DNA of 64,000 bases from Pelagibacteraceae bacterium AG-422-N09 (lineage in GTDB: Bacteria > Pseudomonadota > Alphaproteobacteria > Pelagibacterales > AG-422-B15). Positions 17,586 to 27,343 of this stretch are shown piece after piece (the stretch's first letter is position 1; each line of letters opens with the position of its first letter). The stretch is from positions 41,613 to 105,612 of the forward strand of contig QCMV01000003.1 of the NCBI GenBank assembly GCA_003213515.1, in the 5' to 3' direction. A model generated the notes under the pieces. That model had not been told where the DNA came from and made no database searches. It was given only the letters and a program-made list of their open reading frames with translations. A program made the translations under genes and the position numbers.

Positions 17586-18383
17586 TTAAGTGAAATAAAT
17601 CAAAATTATCGATCCTATTATTATTCGATAAATTACAAATGGTATCATCGAATTATTTTTTACCCAATTCAACAATATATTTATTGATAAGTATGCAGTA
17701 ATGAAAGAAATAATAAAACCAGAAAATAAATATAAAAAATTTATTGCAATTGAGTCATTTGCTATTTCAATAGCAGGAATTGAGGCTGATATTAGTATTA
17801 CAGGTATTGATAAGAGCATTGAAAATTTTGCAGCCTCAACTCTATTTAAACCAACTATTCTTGAACCTGTATAAACTACACCTGCTCTTGAAGCACCCGG
17901 AATAATTGCAAAAATTTGAAAAAAACCAATAATAAGAGATTTCTTGTAAGATAGATTATCTATATTAAGACTTTTCTCATTGGATCTAATATCCGCAAAA
18001 TAAAGCGCTAAACCAAAGACTATAGTTGATAGACCTATAAATTGTAGATTTCTAAAGATTTCAGCAAAACCAGATATATAAGCTAAGCCGCCAATAAAAA
18101 TTATCGGTAATGATGCAACGATCAAATTTCGATTCATCTTTGTTTTGGATATTTTGCTTGACGCAGGGAAAGGTATCATAAATTTAAAGAAGTTAAGCGC
18201 CTCAGTTCTAAAATAGATCAATACAGCCGTCAAAGTGCCTAAATGAAGGCTTATATCGAGAGATAAATTTTCTCTTATGTTCATCATTTCTGCAGTAATT
18301 AGCAAGTGAGCTGAACTAGAAATTGGCAGGAATTCAGTTATTCCTTGAATAATTGCTAAAATAACTATTGGAAAAATATGCAT
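17586..18383 (-). CDS. uppP: undecaprenyl-diphosphate phosphatase (BacA family)
   Basis: The 265-residue polytopic membrane protein dephosphorylates undecaprenyl diphosphate to recycle the carrier for peptidoglycan and LPS. The two family signatures are present: GITEFLPISSSAH near residue 14, and PGASRAGVVYTGSRIVGL near residue 160 (usually PGxSRS). About eight hydrophobic helices fit the family. It is divergent from gltD across a 160-base region carrying two palindromes. Confidence 0.95.
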   Translation of the reverse strand: MHIFPIVILAIIQGITEFLPISSSAHLLITAEMMNIRENLSLDISLHLGTLTAVLIYFRTEALNFFKFMIPFPASSKISKTKMNRNLIVASLPIIFIGGLAYISGFAEIFRNLQFIGLSTIVFGLALYFADIRSNEKSLNIDNLSYKKSLIIGFFQIFAIIPGASRAGVVYTGSRIVGLNRVEAAKFSMLLSIPVILISASIPAIEIANDSIAINFLYLFSGFIISFITAYLSINILLNWVKNNSMIPFVIYRIIIGSIILIYFT

Positions 18384-18440
18384 AATAGATATGAAAAAAT
18401 AGAGTTTTACGCCAAATAGGCAAGCAAAAGTTCAATTTAT

Positions 18441-18455
18441 GTCATAATGTATGAC
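18441..18455. promoter_or_regulatory. operator-like palindrome A upstream of gltD
   Basis: GTCATAATGTATGAC is a perfect GTCATA-N3-TATGAC inverted repeat of 15 bases. It shares the GTCA-N7-TGAC frame with the second palindrome 75 bases downstream (centre to centre). It lies 7 bases upstream of a TATAAT hexamer (18462-18467), so a bound protein would cover the -35 region of a gltD promoter. The regulator is not identified. Confidence 0.5.
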
Positions 18456-18515
18456 TATTAATATAATATTAGACTGATATAAATCAATTCTAATTATTAA
18501 TGAGATTCTGTATAT

Positions 18516-18530
18516 GTCAATAATTATGAC
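18516..18530. promoter_or_regulatory. operator-like palindrome B upstream of gltD
   Basis: GTCAATAATTATGAC matches palindrome A in the GTCA-N7-TGAC frame. Its symmetry extends outwards to TATGTCA and TGACATA arms (18513-18533). It sits 13 bases before the gltD start codon. Binding at both sites about 75 bp apart would bracket the likely -10 at 18462-18467, the layout expected of a repression loop or of cooperative control. Confidence 0.5.
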
Positions 18531-18543
18531 ATAATTAAAAGTT

Positions 18544-19983
18544 ATGCTTAAGTTTACTGATTTAAATCAAGAGTATCCTGATAAGAGATTATCAAAAGAT
18601 AGAAAAAAAGACTTTCGAGAAATCTATGATAATTTCATTAAAAATAGTGCGAAAGAGCAGTCTAGCAGATGCTCACAATGTGGCGTTCCATATTGCACAG
18701 TCCACTGTCCACTTCATAATCATATACCTGATTGGCTAAAGCTTGCCGCAGAGGACAGATTGGAAGAGGCCTATGAAATCTCATCAAGTACAAATAATAT
18801 GCCTGAGATATGTGGTAGGATCTGTCCTCAAGATAGATTATGTGAAGGTAACTGCGTAATCGAGCAATCAGGACATGGATCAGTAACAATTGGCTCAGTA
18901 GAAAAATATTTAACAGATAATGCATTTGAGAATGGATGGATTACCCCTCTCAAGGTTGAAAAGAACATAGAAAAAGAAAATAGCATAGGTGTAATTGGTG
19001 CAGGACCAGCAGGACTAGCAGCGGCAGAGGAGCTTAGAAAAAAAGGTTACAAAGTTCACGTTTATGATCGTTACGATAGAGCTGGTGGATTGTTAATTTA
19101 CGGTATCCCAAATTTTAAATTAGAAAAAGATATCGTTCAAAGAAGAATGCAATACCTAAAAGATTCTGGAATTAATATTCATCTTAATGTTGAAATTGGA
19201 AAAGATATAAAATTTGAAGACCTTCAAAAAAAACATGATGCAGTTTTAATAGCTACAGGTGTTTATAAAGCTAAAGAAATTAACCTGGGTGAAAGTACAA
19301 GTAATATAATTCCAGCATTAGAATACTTAACCGCATCTAATCGAAAAGGACTTGGAGATGAAGTTAAGAAATTTGATGAAGGTGAGTTGGATGCAAAAGG
19401 TAAAGACATTGTGGTCATTGGTGGCGGTGACACAGCAATGGACTGTGTGCGAACTGCTGTAAGACAAAAAGCTAAATCTGTGAAATGTTTATATCGTAGA
19501 GATAAAGAAAATATGCCTGGTTCTGCAAGAGAGGTAAATAATGCTGAAGAGGAAGGCGTAGAATTCATGTGGCAATCTCTTCCAATTAATATGAATGTTT
19601 TAAAAAATGGTTACCAAATTGAATGTATCAAAATGAGATTGAGTGAGCCTGATGCTGATGGAAGAAGAACACCGCAACAAATAGAAGGATCTGATTTTAA
19701 TTTGAAGGCTGATATGGTCATAGCTGCTCTAGGTTTTTCTCCTGAAAATTTACCCACACTTTTTAATGTTAAAGACTTACCAGTGACAAAGTGGGGCACA
19801 GTAAGAGTTGGTTTCAATACTATGATGACTGATATTGATGGAGTCTTTGCTGCAGGAGATATCGTTAGAGGGGCTTCATTAGTAGTTTGGGGAATAAGGG
19901 ATGGTCGAGATGTGGCTAATTCAATACACAGTTATATTGAAGCTAAAAAAATGGCAGAGGTTAGTAAGGTTAGAGCATCATGA
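18544..19983 (+). CDS. gltD: glutamate synthase [NADPH] small chain
   Basis: The 479-residue flavoprotein feeds electrons from NADPH to GltB. The N-terminal 4Fe-4S region has CSQCGVPYC and CGRICPQDRLCEGNC cysteines. An FAD Rossmann motif GAGPAGLAAAEELRKKG lies near residue 153, an NADPH Rossmann motif VIGGGDTAMDC near residue 293, and FAAGDIVRGASLVVWGIRDG binds the FAD at the C-terminus. ATGA overlap couples it to gltB. The gene order gltD-gltB is opposite to the E. coli order but common elsewhere. Confidence 0.97.
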   Translation: MLKFTDLNQEYPDKRLSKDRKKDFREIYDNFIKNSAKEQSSRCSQCGVPYCTVHCPLHNHIPDWLKLAAEDRLEEAYEISSSTNNMPEICGRICPQDRLCEGNCVIEQSGHGSVTIGSVEKYLTDNAFENGWITPLKVEKNIEKENSIGVIGAGPAGLAAAEELRKKGYKVHVYDRYDRAGGLLIYGIPNFKLEKDIVQRRMQYLKDSGINIHLNVEIGKDIKFEDLQKKHDAVLIATGVYKAKEINLGESTSNIIPALEYLTASNRKGLGDEVKKFDEGELDAKGKDIVVIGGGDTAMDCVRTAVRQKAKSVKCLYRRDKENMPGSAREVNNAEEEGVEFMWQSLPINMNVLKNGYQIECIKMRLSEPDADGRRTPQQIEGSDFNLKADMVIAALGFSPENLPTLFNVKDLPVTKWGTVRVGFNTMMTDIDGVFAAGDIVRGASLVVWGIRDGRDVANSIHSYIEAKKMAEVSKVRAS

Positions 19984-22900
19984 GTTCAGATTTAAATAGA
20001 TACAGAAAAAATAAGCAAGTCTTGGAAGAAGGGCACCTTTATAGTCCTAAACAAGAGCACGATGCATGCGGTGTTGGCTTTGTAGCATCAGTTGATGGTA
20101 AGCAAAGAAGAGAAGTTGTAGAAGGTGGTATCGATGCGCTAAAAGCTGTGTGGCACAGAGGTGCTGTTGATGCTGATGGTAAGACAGGGGATGGTGCCGG
20201 CATACTTACTCAAATACCTATAAACTTCTTTGATGACGAAATTGCTAAAACAGGCCATGAAAAAAGAGACGAGCCTTTAGGCATTGGTATGATGTTTTTG
20301 CCAAGAAACGACTATGCAGCATTAGAAAAATGTCGAACAATAATTGAGTCTGAACTTCTTGATCATGGATACTATATATATGGCTGGAGACAAGTGCCTA
20401 TTAATAACAGTGTTATTGGTGAAAAAGCTAATTCAACTAGACCTGAGATTGAGCAGGTTATGTTTGTTAATAACATTGAAAGAGAAAGTAATTTTGACTA
20501 TTCAAAAGAATTATATCTAGTAAGACGTCGACTTGAAAAGAGAATAGCAAAACAGCAAATTAATGGATTTTATGTATGCTCTCTAAGTTTTGAGTCAATT
20601 ATTTACAAGGGACTATTTTTAGCTGAACAGCTTTCCATATTCTATCCTGATTTAGCAAATAATAATTTTGTTTCTTCTTATGCAGTGTTTCATCAGAGAT
20701 ATTCTACAAATACCTTTCCATCCTGGGGTTTGGCGCAACCATTTAGAATGTTGGCTCACAATGGGGAGATAAATACAATTTCCGGAAATACAAACTGGAT
20801 GAGAAATCATCAAACAAGAATTACATCAGAAATTTTTGGTGATGATAGTGAACAAGTTAAACCAATTATCGAAAAAAATGTTTCTGACTCTGCTGCCTTA
20901 GATGCCGCATTTGAATTATATGTTAGAGCTGGAAGATCAGTTCCTCTTGTTAAAACTCTTCTAATACCAGAGGCGTGGTCAAAAAGAAGTGAACTGATGC
21001 CAATTGAGCATAGAAATATGTATGAGTTTTCTAATGCTATTGTAGAACCATGGGATGGACCCGCAGCAATAGCAGCAGTTGACGGAAATTGGATTATTGG
21101 TGGTATGGATCGAAATGGCTTAAGGCCAATGCGGTACTCTGTATCAAATGACAACATAATATACGTTGGTTCTGAAACAGGAATGGTCAGGGTTGATGAG
21201 TCAAAGATAGTTGAAAAAGGCAGACTGGGCCCTGGAGATATAATTGGAATAAATTTGAAGGAAGGAAAAATTTATCGTAACTCTGATTTAAAAGACTATC
21301 TTGCGAAAGAAGCTCCTTATGAAGAGTATGTCAAAAAAATAATTCGATTAGATAAAAGAGTAACTGTTTCAAGAGAGACGACAGTTATAGAAACTGAAAA
21401 ATTAAGAAAAAGAATGATCGCGGCTGGTTTCACAATGGAAGAACTAGAACTTATTCTTCATCCAATGGTGAGTGATGCCAAGGAATCTACTGGAAGCATG
21501 GGTGATGATACTCCTGTTGCAGTATTATCCGACAAGTATCGACCATTATCTCATTTTTTTAGACAAAAGTTTAGTCAGGTAACAAACCCTCCAATTGATA
21601 GTCTAAGAGAGCAAAGCAGAATGAGTTTAAAAACTCGATTTGGAAATTTACAAGATATTCTATCTCCTAATCCTTATGAAGAAAATGTTTTTGTAATTGA
21701 TAGTCCATTTATAACAAATGGGTTGTTCAAAAAGATTTCTGCTCGGGGACAAGAGTCTACAACTGTAATTGATTGTACAGTTCATAAGGATAATTTTAAT
21801 TTAAAAGAGGAAATAAAGCGTATTCAATTCGAGTCTGAGACTGCAGTTTTAAGCGGAAAGTCTCATATTGTTCTGTCTGATATTAGTGCGGACCATGACA
21901 AATTATCTTTACCAATGATATTGATCACCGCTGCAGTTCACACAGATTTGACACGTAAAGGTATAAGATCTTTTGTATCATTGCATGTAAGGTCTGCAGA
22001 GTGTCTGGATACTCATTACTTTGCTGTACTTATTGGTGTTGGCGCCACGACCGTTAACCCTTACTTAGCATTGGACTGTATTTATGAAAGACAACAAAAA
22101 GGACTTTTTGGAAATCTATCTTACGAGGAATGTGTTGAGCGATATAAAAAAGCAGTAGACCAAGGCTTACTCAAGGTTATGTCTAAGCTTGGAATTTCAG
22201 TTATCAGTGCTTACAGGGGCGGATTTAATTTTGAAGCTGTCGGCTTAAGCCGTTCAATGGTTAATGAATATTTCCTAGGTGTACAAAGTCGTATGTCTGG
22301 CATTGGTTTATCCGGAATTGAAAAAAAACTAACCGATCTTCATAATTATGCGTATTCGGATAGCGTACAAACATTGCCAATTGGTGGTATATATCGGTAC
22401 AGAAACGGTGGTGAAACTCATGCTTATGAAGGGAAGTTGATACACCTTCTACAAACAGCAGTGGCAGATGACTCATATGAGATGTTTAAAAAATATTCAA
22501 ACTCCATGAGCAACTTTGCTCCAATCAATATTAGAGATTTGCTCGAGTTTAAAGAAAGTGAAAGTTCAATCGAATTAAGCGAAGTAGAATCAATAACGTC
22601 TATCAGAAAGCGCTTCGGCACAGGTAGTATGTCACATGGAGCACTTTCAAAGGAGGCCCATGAAACACTAGCAATAGCAATGAACCGGATCGGAGGTGCT
22701 TCTTGTTCAGGAGAAGGTGGTGAATCGATTGAAAGATCGAAGCCTCTCAATAATGGAGACAGTGCCAACTCAAGAGTAAAACAAGTAGCTTCGGCAAGGT
22801 TTGGTGTAACAACTGAATATTTAAATAACTGTGAGGAAATAGAAATTAAAATAGCACAAGGAGCTAAGCCAGGTGAGGGTGGTCAGCTTCCTGGATTTAA

Positions 22901-24500
22901 AGTAACTGCTGAGATAGCCAAGCTTCGTCACTCAACAGAAGGTGTTACACTAATCAGCCCTCCACCACATCACGATATTTATTCAATAGAAGATCTTGCT
23001 CAACTTATTTATGATCTTAAACAGGCAAACCCAGATGCCAGAGTTTGTGTAAAGCTTGTAGCGTCATCTGGAATTGGAACAATAGCGGCAGGTGTTGCGA
23101 AGGCTAAAGCTGACGTCATTTTAATTTCAGGACATAATGGCGGAACTGGAGCAAGTCCTCAAACAAGTATTAAATACGCGGGTATCCCGTGGGAAATGGG
23201 CTTAACAGAAGTGAATCAAGTTTTGACACTTAACGGCTTAAGGCAAAACGTTGTGCTTAGAACTGATGGAGGTATCAAAACAGGTCGTGACGTTGTAATT
23301 GCTGCAATTATGGGTGCTGAGGAGTTTGGTGTTGGCACAACTTCACTGGTTGCGATGGGCTGTATAATGGTAAGGCAATGTCACTCAAACACATGTCCAG
23401 TGGGAGTTTGTACTCAAGATGAGGACTTAAGAGCGAGATTTTCAGGTAGTCCTGAAAAAGTGGTTAACCTTTTTAGTTATATAGCTGAAGAGGTAAGAGA
23501 AATCTTAGCAAAACTTGGATTCAAAAGCCTAAACGAAATCATTGGAAGAACTGACCTTTTGTATCAAATATCAAGGGGATCAACTCACTTAGATGACTTA
23601 GACCTTAATTCATTGCTCATTCAAGCGGAAAAGGATCCAAACGTAGAATACTTTAGCCACTCCATTATCAATGACGTTGGTTCAACACTTGACCAAAAAA
23701 TTATTGAGGATGCATCTAAATTTTTACAAACAGGTCAAAAAACTGAACTAAACTATCCCATTAAAAATACCGATAGAGCTGTTGGTACAAGATTATCGTC
23801 AACTATATACAGAACTTTCAAAGATAAAGAAGTTAATAAAGAACATCTGACTATTAATCTGACTGGGTCAGCGGGTCAGTCGCTAGGAGCTTTTGCTATT
23901 AAAGGACTAAAAATAAATCTTTATGGAGATTCAAATGATTATGTTGGTAAAGGTTTATCTGGTGCAACTATTTCAATTCGACCTCATAAGAATAGTAATT
24001 TAGTTACAAATGAAAATACAATAATCGGAAATACAGTTCTTTACGGTGCTACTTCAGGAGAGTTATATGCTGCTGGGCAAGCAGGCGAGCGGTTTGCTGT
24101 AAGGAATTCAGGGGCGATTACAGTTGTAGAAGGATGTGGCTCTAACGGCTGTGAGTACATGACTGGCGGCACTGTTGTTGTGCTTGGAAAAACTGGAGAT
24201 AATTTCGGAGCGGGAATGACAGGAGGTATGGCTTTTATTTATGATGAGGATAAAAAATTTAATCAGAGAGTTAACGCTGAAACTCTAATTTTTGATACTT
24301 TAGCATCTGAATATTGGACAAATGAACTTAACCAAATTATTCTTTCACATTATCAAAATACGGGAAGTCTTCACGCGAAGAGCATATTAGACAATTGGGA
24401 AACTGAAATACAAAAATTTATACACGTATGTCCAAAAGAGATAGTAAGCATTCTTCCTCAGCCATTAGGCTTCAAAGATCAGTTGAAGAAGGTCAACTAG
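19980..24500 (+). CDS. gltB: glutamate synthase [NADPH] large chain
   Basis: The 1506-residue protein converts glutamine and 2-oxoglutarate to two glutamates. Its parts in order: a short propeptide, then the N-terminal glutaminase nucleophile Cys in HDACGVGFVAS (about residue 30, exposed after processing); the central domain; the FMN-binding synthase domain with GEGGES, KPGEGGQLPG and GHNGGTGASPQTS; the 3Fe-4S cysteines in CHSNTCPVGVCTQ; and the C-terminal beta-helix domain with repeated G-x-x-G-x-x-x-G motifs. Full length with no disruption. The main route of ammonium assimilation with glutamine synthetase. Confidence 0.98.
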   Translation: MSSDLNRYRKNKQVLEEGHLYSPKQEHDACGVGFVASVDGKQRREVVEGGIDALKAVWHRGAVDADGKTGDGAGILTQIPINFFDDEIAKTGHEKRDEPLGIGMMFLPRNDYAALEKCRTIIESELLDHGYYIYGWRQVPINNSVIGEKANSTRPEIEQVMFVNNIERESNFDYSKELYLVRRRLEKRIAKQQINGFYVCSLSFESIIYKGLFLAEQLSIFYPDLANNNFVSSYAVFHQRYSTNTFPSWGLAQPFRMLAHNGEINTISGNTNWMRNHQTRITSEIFGDDSEQVKPIIEKNVSDSAALDAAFELYVRAGRSVPLVKTLLIPEAWSKRSELMPIEHRNMYEFSNAIVEPWDGPAAIAAVDGNWIIGGMDRNGLRPMRYSVSNDNIIYVGSETGMVRVDESKIVEKGRLGPGDIIGINLKEGKIYRNSDLKDYLAKEAPYEEYVKKIIRLDKRVTVSRETTVIETEKLRKRMIAAGFTMEELELILHPMVSDAKESTGSMGDDTPVAVLSDKYRPLSHFFRQKFSQVTNPPIDSLREQSRMSLKTRFGNLQDILSPNPYEENVFVIDSPFITNGLFKKISARGQESTTVIDCTVHKDNFNLKEEIKRIQFESETAVLSGKSHIVLSDISADHDKLSLPMILITAAVHTDLTRKGIRSFVSLHVRSAECLDTHYFAVLIGVGATTVNPYLALDCIYERQQKGLFGNLSYEECVERYKKAVDQGLLKVMSKLGISVISAYRGGFNFEAVGLSRSMVNEYFLGVQSRMSGIGLSGIEKKLTDLHNYAYSDSVQTLPIGGIYRYRNGGETHAYEGKLIHLLQTAVADDSYEMFKKYSNSMSNFAPINIRDLLEFKESESSIELSEVESITSIRKRFGTGSMSHGALSKEAHETLAIAMNRIGGASCSGEGGESIERSKPLNNGDSANSRVKQVASARFGVTTEYLNNCEEIEIKIAQGAKPGEGGQLPGFKVTAEIAKLRHSTEGVTLISPPPHHDIYSIEDLAQLIYDLKQANPDARVCVKLVASSGIGTIAAGVAKAKADVILISGHNGGTGASPQTSIKYAGIPWEMGLTEVNQVLTLNGLRQNVVLRTDGGIKTGRDVVIAAIMGAEEFGVGTTSLVAMGCIMVRQCHSNTCPVGVCTQDEDLRARFSGSPEKVVNLFSYIAEEVREILAKLGFKSLNEIIGRTDLLYQISRGSTHLDDLDLNSLLIQAEKDPNVEYFSHSIINDVGSTLDQKIIEDASKFLQTGQKTELNYPIKNTDRAVGTRLSSTIYRTFKDKEVNKEHLTINLTGSAGQSLGAFAIKGLKINLYGDSNDYVGKGLSGATISIRPHKNSNLVTNENTIIGNTVLYGATSGELYAAGQAGERFAVRNSGAITVVEGCGSNGCEYMTGGTVVVLGKTGDNFGAGMTGGMAFIYDEDKKFNQRVNAETLIFDTLASEYWTNELNQIILSHYQNTGSLHAKSILDNWETEIQKFIHVCPKEIVSILPQPLGFKDQLKKVN

Positions 24501-25603
24501 ATAAAAGTAATGAACTAAAAAAATTAATAGAGCAGCATGGTTTTGATACTTTTGGTATTGTAGATATAAATCCGAACTTGGATTTTAAAAAAGAACTAGA
24601 TGAGTTCTTAAAAAAAAATCATCATGGTGAAATGGCATGGATGGAGAAAAGATCTAATTGTAGATCAAATCCAAATATTTTGTGGGATGAAGCTCAGTCA
24701 ATAATTGTTCTTGGGATCAACTATCACTTTGAATGTAATTCGCTTGAGTTATTATCTGAAAAAAATAAGGGTATAATTTCTGTTTATTCAAGAAATTCTG
24801 ATTATCATAAAATAATCAAAAAAAAATTGAAAAGTCTTTCATTTGAAATTTCAAAGTTGCTTAATTGTAGTTTTAAATACTTTGTGGATACAGCTCCTGT
24901 TATGGAAAAGCCTATTTCTATGAAAGGTGGCATTGGTTGGCAAGGCAAGCATACAAATCTAGTTTCAAAAGACTTTGGGTCATGGTTATTTCTTTCTTCA
25001 ATTTTTGTTGATAAAAAAATTAAAAATACTCGCCCAGAAATTGATCATTGTGGTTCATGTTCAAGCTGTATTGATGTATGCCCAACTAGTGCAATTGTTG
25101 AGCCTTACAAATTAGATGCTACTAAATGTATTTCATATCTCACAATAGAACATAAAGGAATTATAGATAAAAATATGAGAAAACTTATTGGAAATAGAAT
25201 TTATGGCTGTGATGATTGTTTAGCAGTTTGTCCCTGGAATAAATTTGCAAAAAAATCTAAAGAAATAAGTTTTTATCCAAGAGATGATCTTATCAAGCCT
25301 GATTTAAGTAGTTTTTTGAGTTTAACAGATGAAGATTTCAGAAAAAAGTTTTCTAAATCCAGCATCAAAAGGATTGGTAGAGATAGATTTTTAAGAAATG
25401 TATTGATCGCAGTTGGAAATAGTAAAGAAAAAAAATATAAGAAAGATATTGAGGCACTTTTAGAAGATGAATCTTCTACTGTAAGAGCAATGGCCGTTTG
25501 GTCATTAAAGCAAGTGATCGATAGTAATCATATTGAAAACTATAAAAAAAAATATTTCGCTCTTGAAAAAAATAAAAGTGTCCAAGAAGAATGGTTAAAT
25601 TAA
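24428..25603 (+). CDS. queG: epoxyqueuosine reductase
   Basis: The 391-residue cobalamin-dependent protein reduces epoxyqueuosine to queuosine in tRNA. It has two 4Fe-4S motifs (CGSCSSCIDVCP at about residue 210 and CDDCLAVCP at about 260) and a C-terminal HEAT-like segment (RDRFLRNVLIAVGN... and TVRAMAVWSL). The only in-frame ATG lies 73 bases inside gltB and adds about 25 residues before the conserved IEQHGFDTFGI start. No ATG, GTG or TTG occurs between the gltB stop and that motif, so the true start is either this ATG or a rare codon. Confidence 0.92.
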   Translation: MSKRDSKHSSSAIRLQRSVEEGQLDKSNELKKLIEQHGFDTFGIVDINPNLDFKKELDEFLKKNHHGEMAWMEKRSNCRSNPNILWDEAQSIIVLGINYHFECNSLELLSEKNKGIISVYSRNSDYHKIIKKKLKSLSFEISKLLNCSFKYFVDTAPVMEKPISMKGGIGWQGKHTNLVSKDFGSWLFLSSIFVDKKIKNTRPEIDHCGSCSSCIDVCPTSAIVEPYKLDATKCISYLTIEHKGIIDKNMRKLIGNRIYGCDDCLAVCPWNKFAKKSKEISFYPRDDLIKPDLSSFLSLTDEDFRKKFSKSSIKRIGRDRFLRNVLIAVGNSKEKKYKKDIEALLEDESSTVRAMAVWSLKQVIDSNHIENYKKKYFALEKNKSVQEEWLN

Positions 25604-25607
25604 ACTT

Positions 25608-26456
25608 ATGATTTTTATATTTGGTTATGGATATACAGCCAAACATCTTGCAAGCAAGGTAAGTGATAAAGAAATTTTTGCCACTTCTCGAAGTCTAAAT
25701 AGTTTACAAATTAATCAAAAAAACATTCGAATTATTGACCCTTCGAAGACCCCAAATATTCTGGAAAAATATAAAAATGAAATAACTCATTTAGTTATAT
25801 CTGTGCCACCAGATCAAAGTGGTGATATTTTTTTAAAAAATATAAATTTTAATTTACATGAATTAATTAATCTTAAATGGATTGGCTACTTATCTGCTAC
25901 CAGTGTTTATGGCGATCATGACGGTCAATTTGTGAGTGAAACCTCAAGATTACTTACTAAGTCTAAAAGAGGAATTAGCCGCCAGCTTGCAGAGGATCAG
26001 TGGATTCAGTTATCTAAAAAATATAATCTACCCTTACATATTTTTAGAATTGCTGGCATATATGGACCAGAAAGAAATATTCTTGGGAGAATTCAATCTC
26101 GAAATTTCACAAGAATAATAAAAAAGGGACATTATTTTTCAAGAATATACATCAATGATTTAACAAATATTATTTTAGCTTCAATGAACAAACCGAATCC
26201 TATTTCTATATACAATATTGCTGACGACTGTCCGTCGACTCTAGATGATGTGATTGACTATATTTCAAAAAAGATTTCAATTATCATGCCAAATGAAGTT
26301 CTTTATGAAACGTTAAGTAAAAAAAAACAAATAGAAAGTTTTTTTTCTGAAAATAAAAAAGTGAGCAACAGGCTTATCAAAGAAGAACTTGGTATTATTT
26401 TAGAATGCCCCTCATATAAAGAAGGTTATAATCAAATCATTAATTTAAATAATTAA
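25608..26456 (+). CDS. SDR-type NAD(P)-binding epimerase-like protein
   Basis: The 282-residue Rossmann protein begins MIFIFGYGYTAKHLA, a G-x-G-x-x-A dinucleotide motif, followed by GYLSATSVYGDHDG and LPLHIFRIAGIYGPERN. It resembles the YeeZ/NAD-dependent epimerase group often found next to queG in alphaproteobacteria. The Tyr-x-x-x-Lys catalytic motif is not evident, so enzymatic activity is doubtful. Substrate unknown. The stop shares bases with the convergent transporter gene (TTAA, 26453-26456). Confidence 0.75.
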   Translation: MIFIFGYGYTAKHLASKVSDKEIFATSRSLNSLQINQKNIRIIDPSKTPNILEKYKNEITHLVISVPPDQSGDIFLKNINFNLHELINLKWIGYLSATSVYGDHDGQFVSETSRLLTKSKRGISRQLAEDQWIQLSKKYNLPLHIFRIAGIYGPERNILGRIQSRNFTRIIKKGHYFSRIYINDLTNIILASMNKPNPISIYNIADDCPSTLDDVIDYISKKISIIMPNEVLYETLSKKKQIESFFSENKKVSNRLIKEELGIILECPSYKEGYNQIINLNN

Positions 26457-27343
26457 ATTCCTGTATTCGACTCAACTTGTAATCTACTAATTGCGATCCC
26501 AACTACTACAAGTATAACACCAATTAATAATGAAAATTTCAGTGGTTCATTCATTAATGCCCAGCCATAAAATATTCCAAATACAGGAATTAAATATGCC
26601 ACCTGCATCATGAAAGTAGTTCCCGCAGTTCTAATCAATATTTGTCTCAGACTAAATGCTAGGCCAGTTGGAATTATACCTAAATAAAATAATGCAGAAA
26701 TCGCTGTAAGATTCATTTCATAATTTATTGGTTCAGCAAATAATAGCATCAATGGAATAAGCCATATACTTCCCCATGCGAGCGTATTCATCGTAACCAT
26801 ATCGGAAGGTAAGTTTGAAACTTTTCGAATAATTAAATTTGATACCACATATGAACAACCCGCTAAATAAATCGCTAGAGCGCCGATAAAACTTGATATA
26901 TCAGTTACAAAAACTTGCACGCCAACCGCGAACACAACTCCAGAAAAACCAATTATAGTTCCTATCATTTTTCTAAGGTTTAATTTTTCATCATCTGTAA
27001 AATAATGTGCCAATATCAATGCAAGAAAAGGGTTGGCTGACATGATAATAACACCTATGTTGCTAGGCAGAGTTAATAATCCGTAAGGGATCAAAGTGAA
27101 AGGGATTGCAGCGTTAAATAATCCAATGATTGCGTAAGTAAATGTATTTTCTTTAAAAAGCTGAAGGTTTCCTGCTCTATATAGAACTGCTAAAAGAAGA
27201 AAAATCGCCCCAATAAATGTTCTAAAAAACCCTATTTCAATTGGATTAAACATAAAGTTGCAAAACTTTATTGCTACAAAAGAGGCTCCCCAAACAGCAC
27301 CAAGAAATACCAAAAGTGAATAATTATTAAGAGTTGAATTCAT
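26453..27343 (-). CDS. DMT-family (EamA) transporter
   Basis: The 296-residue protein has ten hydrophobic segments arranged as two EamA repeats. The first starts LLVFLGAVWGASFVAIKF and the second near residue 155, ending FGIFYGWALMNEPLKFSLLIGVILVVVGI. The family includes metabolite and amino-acid exporters; the substrate cannot be inferred. It overlaps the upstream hydrolase by one base (TAATG), so the two are co-translated. Confidence 0.9.
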   Translation of the reverse strand: MNSTLNNYSLLVFLGAVWGASFVAIKFCNFMFNPIEIGFFRTFIGAIFLLLAVLYRAGNLQLFKENTFTYAIIGLFNAAIPFTLIPYGLLTLPSNIGVIIMSANPFLALILAHYFTDDEKLNLRKMIGTIIGFSGVVFAVGVQVFVTDISSFIGALAIYLAGCSYVVSNLIIRKVSNLPSDMVTMNTLAWGSIWLIPLMLLFAEPINYEMNLTAISALFYLGIIPTGLAFSLRQILIRTAGTTFMMQVAYLIPVFGIFYGWALMNEPLKFSLLIGVILVVVGIAISRLQVESNTGI

